Assembly: GCA_003647385.1 (NCBI GenBank)
Contig: QMMT01000202.1
Coordinates: 1 to 5,145 of the forward strand
DNA length: 5,145 nucleotides
Source of the DNA: Deltaproteobacteria bacterium
GTDB lineage: Bacteria; Desulfobacterota; Desulfobacteria; Desulfobacterales; Desulfobacteraceae
Direction: 5' to 3'
Shown: piece by piece, positions 1 to 5,145 of the stretch
Numbering within the stretch: position 1 is the first letter of the stretch
Layout of the letters: every line of letters starts with the position of its first letter
Position numbers and translations under genes: made by a program
The notes under the pieces: model-generated
What the model was told of the DNA's origin: nothing
Database searches by the model: none
Seen by the model: only the letters and a program-made list of their open reading frames with translations

Positions 1-2145
1 ATCCTTTTGACGGGTCCTGAGTAACGCTTTCTTTTCTTTAAGGGATTTATTCAGTGTTTTTACAATAGCATCAAGGCTTTTTACCTTTGCTGTCAGTTCA
101 CTTATTTTTTTTTCGATTTTACGCTTCTGGTTGTGATGATCCCGCCATTTTTTTTGGCGATCCCCAAGAGACTTGGAAATGGCATTGAGGCCGGTATCTG
201 CAATGTTTTTTATACCAAATGGCTCCAGATTTAAGATAAGTTTTTCTTTCACCTTGGCAGATATTTGTAATGCCGTCTGCAACTCTTTTCTTAAGCGCTG
301 GACATTTGCCAAAGCATCCTCTTTTTTGTGCGATGCCCGGACAAGATGCTTGTCAGCTTTAACCAGTGATGCAGCAGCTTTTTTTTCTTTAGACTCGTCT
401 TTCTTTAAATTATTTTCCAGATTTTCTACTTTTTTGATCAGGCAGGACAGGTCATTGATTTTTTTCTCAATCTCATCAGTTTTGGGAACATTGCCTTTAG
501 CAAAAGGATGGTGCAAAGATCCACATAACGGACATTCTTTGTTATCCTCCAGTTTTATCCGCTCATCTTCAAGGCTTTCAATCTTCCTCAGATACGCCAT
601 TTCACGCAAAAGACCGTCATGTTCAGTCCGATAGTCCGGCAACAGGCGATCTCCTAAATGTTTTGCAATCGCCCTTCCTGTTTGCGACACAACACTTATA
701 GCTGCTTCATGCTTTACTTTGAGTTTACTTAATTCTGTTTCCCGACTTTTATGCCGGTTTGTATCTGTTAAAAGCTGTTTTTTAGACTTTGAAACCTGCC
801 TGCTTATTACCAAACTGTTTGTCGTTAATATCTGTAAATTCTTAATCTGCTCATTGATCCCTGTCAGCTCTGTAACAAGAACCGCATCACAAGCATTGGC
901 AGACAGATAGCCTTCCACACCGGCAAGTTCCTTATCCGCTTTTGCCTGATTTGACTTTGCCCTTTGGCGTTGCTTTTTTTTCTCTGAAACCCGGGTCTCC
1001 ATCTTTTTAAAATCTAATTCGTCAGTTTTTAAAACAGACTGTTTTTCTGAAATATGAAGATCCTGCGCTCTTACTTTTTTAATCAATACAAGTTCTGTCT
1101 TTAGTTCTTCTTTGACTCTGGCCAGTGTTTTTTGTGCTTTTTTTAAATCTGTTTCTTTTAATCCCAGTTTCTTTTCCTGATGCGGCACCCTGGTTTGAAC
1201 GTCTGCCAAAGCCTTGAAATCCTCTACCTGCTGATCTCTTTTCGATGATAATGTCGCATAAATATTTTCCAGCTCAACAGCTTTTTTCGCATTGAATAAT
1301 TTTTTTCTGTCCGGCTCAAATGCTGACAAGTCATTGGATAGAGCCTCTGATTCCTTATCAATTTCAACCAGCTCATTTTTTAGTGCATCAATCCCTGTCA
1401 GCCACAGAATTGATTTTTCATATGTCTCATTTTTTATGCTCACGTTCTTTTCAATTTCCTGCTTTGCGACAAGTTCTTTTTCTAATACTGCTTCATCTTC
1501 ATCGCTCAAAAACACTATCCCGGCAGTTTGAGCTTCAAGCAATTCAAGTTTGTTTAATTCACCACCCCTGCGTTCATGAACACCTTTTGAAATTTCACTG
1601 TAAATTCCAGTGCCGGTAATCTGTTCAAGGATCGGTGCTCTTTGATCCGGTCCGGCGGCAAGAAATGCAGCAAACCCTCCCTGGGCCAGCAGCATGGACC
1701 GGGTAAACCGGTCAAAATCCATTCCTGTTTCTTTTTCAATCCTGGCGGCAACATCCCGTTTCTTTGACTCCAGAACCTTACCGGTTTTCGCATCTGATAT
1801 TTCATGCCGTGAATCAATAAGGTTACCATCTGCTTTTTTGCGGGCTTTGTGCTGCCCCCAGTGAGACCGGAACACTTTACCCCGGGTTTCAAAACTCACT
1901 TCAGCAAAGCATTCCCCGGTTTGCCGCGACATAACTTCATTGTTGGCTTTCGTAATTGATTTCAACCGCGGTGTTCTACCGTAAAGGGCAAGACAGATGG
2001 CATCAAGAATGGTTGACTTTCCCGCACCAGTAGGACCTGTAATGACAAATATCCCGTCAAATATATACTCGGGTGTTGTAAAATCTATCGTCCACTCCCC
2101 GTAAAGGGAATTGAGATTTTTAAATCTGAGTTCAAGAATTCTCAT
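1..2145 (-). CDS. sbcC: SbcC, ATPase subunit of SbcCD exonuclease (3' part cut by window edge)
   Basis: SbcC is the Rad50-like ABC ATPase that works with SbcD to open and trim DNA ends, hairpins and protein-blocked ends in the cytoplasm. The minus frame is open from the ATG at 2145 to base 1 with no stop, giving 715 residues. It begins MRILELRFKNLNSLYGEW, the usual SbcC N-terminus. Walker A GPTGAGKST is at residues 37-45, and the Q-loop glutamine is Q155 within LLAQGGF. From about residue 185 the protein is a long Lys/Glu/Leu-rich coiled coil. The zinc-hook motif CPLC is at residues 538-541, followed by GSLHHP, as is typical of SbcC. After the hook a second coil runs to the edge. The signature motif, Walker B and the C-terminal lobe are missing only because the window ends. 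Because the hook sits near the middle of such proteins, the full length is probably near 1,100 residues (inference). The start lies 12 bp after the sbcD stop and is preceded by the SD-like AAGGGTGG, so the two genes are almost certainly cotranscribed. Family assignment is very secure. Confidence 0.96.
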   Translation of the reverse strand, partial: MRILELRFKNLNSLYGEWTIDFTTPEYIFDGIFVITGPTGAGKSTILDAICLALYGRTPRLKSITKANNEVMSRQTGECFAEVSFETRGKVFRSHWGQHKARKKADGNLIDSRHEISDAKTGKVLESKKRDVAARIEKETGMDFDRFTRSMLLAQGGFAAFLAAGPDQRAPILEQITGTGIYSEISKGVHERRGGELNKLELLEAQTAGIVFLSDEDEAVLEKELVAKQEIEKNVSIKNETYEKSILWLTGIDALKNELVEIDKESEALSNDLSAFEPDRKKLFNAKKAVELENIYATLSSKRDQQVEDFKALADVQTRVPHQEKKLGLKETDLKKAQKTLARVKEELKTELVLIKKVRAQDLHISEKQSVLKTDELDFKKMETRVSEKKKQRQRAKSNQAKADKELAGVEGYLSANACDAVLVTELTGINEQIKNLQILTTNSLVISRQVSKSKKQLLTDTNRHKSRETELSKLKVKHEAAISVVSQTGRAIAKHLGDRLLPDYRTEHDGLLREMAYLRKIESLEDERIKLEDNKECPLCGSLHHPFAKGNVPKTDEIEKKINDLSCLIKKVENLENNLKKDESKEKKAAASLVKADKHLVRASHKKEDALANVQRLRKELQTALQISAKVKEKLILNLEPFGIKNIADTGLNAISKSLGDRQKKWRDHHNQKRKIEKKISELTAKVKSLDAIVKTLNKSLKEKKALLRTRQKD

Positions 2146-2157
2146 GATCCACCCTTA

Positions 2158-3384
2158 TTATTCCGCATTTATATCTTCTTCCTGGAGAAATGTGATGATC
2201 TCGCTGTACGCCTGAATCAGTGCCGAACGCTCAGTTACCGCCACTTCATAGGTATCCAGCAGGCGGTTAAAGACGTCAGTTAAATCCAAGTCATCCAGCG
2301 TATCCTCCTGACAGGTTTGACGGATAACCCGTTCAGCAAGGCGCTTATTTTTTATCCGGCGAATCTCCATATTGGTATCGTCAACAGCCTTTTCGACAAG
2401 CCCTCTTAAGTCACTGGCAATCTTGTCCCCTGTGTATTCAATCTCCAGCCAGGCAGAACTGTCCTGCAATTTTAATTCAGATATTCTTTGAATAATCTTA
2501 TCCATCCCGCCGGATAACCTTTCTAAAACCTGAAAACAGGGAACATCATGAAGTGTGACGTTTAAAGCTTGTTTTTTAAAATCAACTATTACAACGCTTT
2601 TGGTTTGATTTGCTTCGCCATAGCCCATGGGAATCGGTGACCCTGCGTACCGGATATGTTCAGATTTCCCAACTCTCTGGGGAACATGCAAATGTCCCAA
2701 TGCCACATAATCCATACAATCCGGGAAAATATCTTTTCCAACATGGGCCAGAGAACCAACATAAAGTTCTCTTACGCCGTCCCCTTCAACTATTTTCCCG
2801 CCTGCCGTAAAAAGATGTCCCATTCCAATAATAGGAATAGAATTGTATTTTTTTTGTTTCTCCTCTGCAAGTCTGCAGACAGCGGCATAATGTCTTTGCA
2901 CACCTTCAATGAGATTGGTATTCTTGTCTTCCATGCTTTCACCTGCCCTTACTATCCGAATATCCCGATCCCGTAAATAAGGGACAGCACAGACAACAGC
3001 TTCCGGAACACCGGAAATTCCTTTAAGGAGAATGACCTCATCTTCCGGATTCTCAGTGATCGATCCGACAATATGGACATTTAAAGCACGCAGGAGTTCT
3101 TTGGGTGCATTTAAAAAAGAAGGGGAATCATGATTGCCGGCAATGATCACAACATGACGGCAATTCGGTGCAGCAACATTACAAAGAAACCGATAATATA
3201 GCTCCTGTGCACGGTTGCTGGGTGTACTGGTATCAAAAATATCACCGCTAACCAACAATGCATCAATGCTTTCATCTCTAATAAACCCTGCCAGCCAGTC
3301 AACAAATGCTGAGAATTCATCATATCGTTTCCGGCCATATAGTGAACGGCCGATATGCCAGTCTGAGGTGTGAAGGATTTTCAT
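2158..3384 (-). CDS. sbcD: SbcD, nuclease subunit of SbcCD (Mre11-type metallophosphoesterase)
   Basis: SbcD is the Mn-dependent nuclease subunit that pairs with SbcC. The complex has ATP-dependent double-strand exonuclease and hairpin endonuclease activity. The 408-aa length is close to that of E. coli SbcD. The phosphoesterase motifs appear in order: DWHIG (D8, H10), GDIFD (D48), GNHDSP (N84, H85, D86), GMGHLF (H190) and GHLHVPQ (H231, H233). Together these supply the expected two-metal ligands and the catalytic histidine. The region after about residue 270 is the less conserved capping and SbcC-binding part, containing a charged segment (EIRRIKNKRLAERV). The ATG start gives the canonical MKILHTSDWHIGRSLYG. 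Its upstream Shine-Dalgarno is weak (AGAAAG, separated from the ATG by a run of eight T on the coding strand). The gene ends in tandem in-frame TAA TAA, and sbcC follows 12 bp later. It is transcribed away from the methyltransferase-like gene at 3601. Nothing suggests damage. Confidence 0.97.
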   Translation of the reverse strand: MKILHTSDWHIGRSLYGRKRYDEFSAFVDWLAGFIRDESIDALLVSGDIFDTSTPSNRAQELYYRFLCNVAAPNCRHVVIIAGNHDSPSFLNAPKELLRALNVHIVGSITENPEDEVILLKGISGVPEAVVCAVPYLRDRDIRIVRAGESMEDKNTNLIEGVQRHYAAVCRLAEEKQKKYNSIPIIGMGHLFTAGGKIVEGDGVRELYVGSLAHVGKDIFPDCMDYVALGHLHVPQRVGKSEHIRYAGSPIPMGYGEANQTKSVVIVDFKKQALNVTLHDVPCFQVLERLSGGMDKIIQRISELKLQDSSAWLEIEYTGDKIASDLRGLVEKAVDDTNMEIRRIKNKRLAERVIRQTCQEDTLDDLDLTDVFNRLLDTYEVAVTERSALIQAYSEIITFLQEEDINAE

Positions 3385-3453
3385 AAAAAAAACTTTCTGT
3401 TAAATGATCCGCTTTCATTTCGTAACAATTACCATCCAAATCATTACACTTAA

Positions 3454-3462
3454 TGTTATAAT
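3454..3462 (+). promoter_or_regulatory. Candidate extended -10 element facing the 3601 gene
   Basis: TGT followed by a perfect TATAAT (3457-3462) forms an extended -10 motif on the plus strand. I see no convincing -35 hexamer 16-18 bp upstream, but extended -10 promoters can do without one. The element overlaps the minus-strand TATTAT at 3463-3458, so the same bases could serve both directions. If used, it would give a leader of about 130 nt containing the dyad at 3497-3514. Confidence 0.35.
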
Positions 3463-3486
3463 ATCAGGGCAAATAAAACTACACAA
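3458..3486 (-). promoter_or_regulatory. Candidate promoter for sbcD-sbcC
   Basis: On the minus strand a -35-like TTGTGT (3486-3481) and a -10-like TATTAT (3463-3458; 5 of 6 to consensus) are separated by 17 bp. Transcription would begin near 3451 and give a leader of roughly 65-70 nt before the sbcD ATG. The -35 match is weak (3 of 6), so this is a sigma70-type candidate by eye only. The region is very AT-rich, which raises the chance of a false match. Confidence 0.4.
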
Positions 3487-3496
3487 TATTAATTTC

Positions 3497-3514
3497 TTCA
3501 ACGACTATGTTGAA
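3497..3514. promoter_or_regulatory. Perfect 6-bp dyad, possible operator
   Basis: TTCAAC, a 6-nt spacer GACTAT, then GTTGAA form a perfect inverted repeat in the divergent intergenic region. It lies upstream of the candidate -35 at 3535 and also upstream of the candidate sbcD promoter. It could be a binding site for a dimeric regulator, or a weak RNA hairpin if the upstream plus-strand promoter is used. No poly-T follows it, so it is not an intrinsic terminator. It does not match an operator I can name. Confidence 0.35.
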
Positions 3515-3534
3515 TCTCAGACAAAACAATATAT

Positions 3535-3563
3535 TTGATTTTCATTCCCGATCAGTATAGTAT
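3535..3563 (+). promoter_or_regulatory. Candidate promoter for the methyltransferase-MFS operon
   Basis: TTGATT (3535-3540) could act as a -35 element. The -10 is either TATAGT (3556-3561; 5 of 6, but only 15 bp spacing) or TAGTAT (3558-3563; 4 of 6, with the ideal 17 bp spacing). Either choice starts transcription about 30 nt upstream of the GTG at 3601, leaving room for the Shine-Dalgarno. The ambiguous -10 keeps confidence modest. Confidence 0.4.
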
Positions 3564-3586
3564 CTTTTACGAAGTCTATCCTTAAA

Positions 3587-3592
3587 AAGGAG
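3587..3592 (+). promoter_or_regulatory. Strong Shine-Dalgarno that fixes the GTG start at 3601
   Basis: AAGGAG sits 8 nt before the GTG. This spacing and near-complete match support GTG 3601 as the real start. The resulting N-terminus, MNGRQRIITALEIKEPDCVP, is the standard opening of UroD-superfamily proteins. Confidence 0.85.
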
Positions 3593-3600
3593 ACAAACCC

Positions 3601-4704
3601 GTGAACGGAAGACAGAGAATCATCACTGCCCTTGAAATAAAAGAACCCGATTGCGTACCCCTGTATATCCACGGTATCAACGAGGGTCCCATTATCGGGA
3701 TTGGTAAACACCTAACCGATGGACTTCCCGAGCCACAGGATTTCAGGCTCATGAATGATAATGATAAGCTCAAGCTGGTTGATACTCTTTTCATGATCCA
3801 TGAGAATTTCGACATTGACGGCATAACAACATTTGAAATCGGCCATGAAACAAGGGTTGATGATCTTCATGTCAAAGATGGATTCGGTGTCATCTATAAA
3901 CTATCGGAACATGGCATTCCCGTGCCCGTTGGACATCCCGTAAAAACGTTTGATGAATTAAAAACATTCAAACCGCCTGTCCCGGTCAAAGAAGACCTGG
4001 GACTTCTTGATCTGGCCATTGACAGATTTAAGGGTCAAAAAGCAACATTCTGGCTCATGCGGGGCTCTTTTGTCCGTTCCTGGCGATTAACAGGCATGAC
4101 AAATCTAATGATGAACATGATTAGCAATCCTGAATTTGTCCACACGGTTGCCCAGATGATGCTGGAATTCAATCTTGCCCAGCTTGATCTTCTGGTTGAG
4201 GCCGGGCTTGATGTGCTGGTAATTGAAGATGATATTGCAACCACCAAAAGCCCGATGATATCTTTGGACCATTTTAAAACGTTCGTGAATCACTATAACA
4301 GGCAAATCGTAGACAAAGCCCATACAAAGGGTCTTAAAGTGGTCAGGCACTCTGACGGCAACCTCTGGCCTCTTATGGACACTCTTCTTGACACCGGCTA
4401 TGACGGGATCAATCCTCTGGAGCCCCAGGCAGGCATGGACATAAAAAAAGTAAAAGAATACTGCGGTGATAGAATCTGCCTTTTGGGCAATATCGACTGT
4501 GTAGATCTTTTACCCTCCGGCACCCCGGATCAAGTCGAACAAGCCGTCATAGAGACCATTGATGACGGGGCAAAAGGTGGTGGCCTGATTATCTGCTCTT
4601 CAAATTCCCTGCATCCGGGCGTTAATCCGGAAAACTGTATTGCCATGTTTAAAGCGGTACGCAAACACGGCCAGTATAAAGAAACCTTAAATCATGAAGA
4701 ATAA
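3601..4704 (+). CDS. UroD-superfamily protein, probable corrinoid-type methyltransferase, substrate unknown
   Basis: This complete 367-aa protein belongs to the uroporphyrinogen decarboxylase superfamily (PF01208-like TIM barrel). The superfamily includes HemE and the corrinoid:CoM or O-demethylase methyltransferases such as MtaA. The family opening RQRIITALEIKEPDCVPL is followed by VIEDDIATTKSPMIS at about residues 207-221, HSDGN at 250-254, LLGNIDCVDLLPSGTP at about 298-313, and IICSSNSLHPGVNPEN at about 330-345. The last of these matches the common SSNSIHPGV motif of environmental UroD-like proteins. The HemE RQAGR substrate-binding signature is absent from the N-terminal region, so a heme-pathway decarboxylase is unlikely. 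The His of HSDGN aligns by eye with the zinc-binding His of MtaA, but the HxC cysteine is Asp252 here. The protein is cytoplasmic, with no signal peptide or membrane segment. The next gene, an MFS transporter, overlaps it by 11 bp, which suggests that the two act on the same imported or exported compound. Substrate and reaction are not determined; methyl transfer is inferred from the family. Confidence 0.9.
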   Translation: MNGRQRIITALEIKEPDCVPLYIHGINEGPIIGIGKHLTDGLPEPQDFRLMNDNDKLKLVDTLFMIHENFDIDGITTFEIGHETRVDDLHVKDGFGVIYKLSEHGIPVPVGHPVKTFDELKTFKPPVPVKEDLGLLDLAIDRFKGQKATFWLMRGSFVRSWRLTGMTNLMMNMISNPEFVHTVAQMMLEFNLAQLDLLVEAGLDVLVIEDDIATTKSPMISLDHFKTFVNHYNRQIVDKAHTKGLKVVRHSDGNLWPLMDTLLDTGYDGINPLEPQAGMDIKKVKEYCGDRICLLGNIDCVDLLPSGTPDQVEQAVIETIDDGAKGGGLIICSSNSLHPGVNPENCIAMFKAVRKHGQYKETLNHEE

Positions 4705-5145
4705 ACAATCCTGGACGGTTTTCTGGCTTTTGTTCCTGCTTTATATGTTCGATTACATGGACCGCATGGTTATTGTTTCCCTCTTCCCATTCTTAAAACA
4801 GGATATGGGTCTGACCGATGCCCAGTGCGGGCTTTTAGTGTCAAGTGTGTACTGGTCGATTCTGATCTTTTCTTTTCCGGCTTCTATCTTTGTTGACCGC
4901 TGGAGCCGTACAAAAAGCATTTCCATCATGGCAGCCTTTTGGAGCATGGCCACTGTTGCCTGTGCATTTACAAAAAATTTCTCGCAGCTTATAATTACCA
5001 GAACAGCCATTGGCATTGGAGAAGCAGGATATGCCCCGGGTGGAACAGCCCTGCTCTCTGCCAATTTCCCAAAAGAAAAAAGAGCAAGGATTCTTGGATT
5101 CTGGAATGCATCCATTCCCCTGGGAAGTGCGCTTGGCATTGGCAT
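4694..5145 (+). CDS. MFS transporter, N-terminal part (cut by right window edge)
   Basis: This is a major facilitator superfamily secondary transporter of the inner membrane. Only the first 150 residues are present, about a third of a normal protein of 400-450 aa. TM1 spans about residues 8-33 and contains the FDYMDR segment with D20, D23 and R24, as in many organic-anion-type MFS proteins. TM2 is about 46-66, ending at the loop 2-3 motif VDRWSRTKS (motif-A-like). TM3 is about 76-93. TM4 begins near 98 with LIITRTAIGIGEAGYAPGG, and TM5 starts near ARILGFWNASIPLGSALG, a motif seen in Spinster/UhpC-like MFS branches. The ATG at 4694 is the earliest possible start, since an in-frame TAA lies at 4688. 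It overlaps the end of the upstream gene by 11 bp in the +1 frame, and no clear Shine-Dalgarno is visible, so translational coupling is likely. The substrate cannot be read from this fragment. An ORF on the opposite strand here is a shadow. Confidence 0.93.
   Translation, partial: MKNKQSWTVFWLLFLLYMFDYMDRMVIVSLFPFLKQDMGLTDAQCGLLVSSVYWSILIFSFPASIFVDRWSRTKSISIMAAFWSMATVACAFTKNFSQLIITRTAIGIGEAGYAPGGTALLSANFPKEKRARILGFWNASIPLGSALGIG

Noticed and set aside
173..634. Plus-strand ORF of 153 codons opposite sbcC
   Set aside because: It is rich in Phe/Ser because it is antisense to Lys/Glu-rich coiled coil. It lies over the intact zinc-hook region of sbcC and has no good ribosome binding site.
1554..1892. 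A 112-codon minus-strand ORF in another frame, which could suggest a frameshifted or separate gene inside sbcC
   Set aside because: The sbcC frame reads continuously through this stretch with the conserved LLAQGGF and Walker A region; the ORF has no recognisable domain and is a shadow.
1..3384. SbcC/SbcD as part of a novel anti-phage or Rad50-like defence system
   Set aside because: Both proteins have standard housekeeping SbcCD motifs, order and spacing. No defence gene, mobile element or composition shift is visible nearby.
3385..3600. Intrinsic terminator or riboswitch in the intergenic region
   Set aside because: There is no GC-rich stem followed by a T-run in either direction. The only clear dyad has 6-bp arms with no U-tract, and divergent genes need no terminator here.
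3601..4704. Calling this gene hemE (uroporphyrinogen decarboxylase of heme synthesis)
   Set aside because: The RQAGR signature is absent, no heme-pathway genes are adjacent, and the motifs match the methyltransferase-like branch of the superfamily.
4753..5145. Minus-strand ORF open to the right edge
   Set aside because: The opposite strand encodes a clear MFS N-terminus with conserved motifs; the antisense reading has no domain character.

Overview
The window holds two divergently arranged gene pairs around a 216-bp AT-rich intergenic region. It looks like a moderately AT-rich, Gram-negative, anaerobe-type bacterial chromosome. A sulfate-reducing member of the Desulfobacterota is my best guess, because UroD-superfamily methyltransferase-like genes next to MFS transporters are common there. 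That placement is inference; there is no rRNA or other phylogenetic marker here.

Left half, minus strand (1-3384): sbcD followed by sbcC, the bacterial counterpart of the Mre11-Rad50 nuclease complex. SbcD is complete (408 aa) with all the calcineurin-like phosphoesterase motifs. SbcC starts 12 bp after the sbcD stop and stays open to the left edge. The 715 residues present cover the N-terminal ATPase lobe, the first long coiled coil, the CPLC zinc hook and the start of the returning coil. The C-terminal ATPase lobe lies outside the window. This is a housekeeping DNA-repair operon.

Middle (3385-3600): a divergent promoter region. It contains overlapping -10-like hexamers on the two strands, a second possible plus-strand promoter, a perfect 6-bp dyad with a 6-nt spacer, and a strong Shine-Dalgarno ahead of a GTG start.

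Right half, plus strand (3601-5145): a complete 367-aa protein of the uroporphyrinogen decarboxylase/cobalamin-dependent methyltransferase superfamily. It lacks the HemE RQAGR signature and has HSDGN where MtaA-type enzymes have the zinc-binding HxC. An MFS transporter gene overlaps its 3' end by 11 bp and runs off the right edge after 150 residues. The pair looks like a transport-plus-conversion unit for an unidentified small, possibly methylated, substrate. This is the only part of the window with real scope for undescribed biology. I see no mobile element, CRISPR array, tRNA, rRNA or convincing intrinsic terminator.
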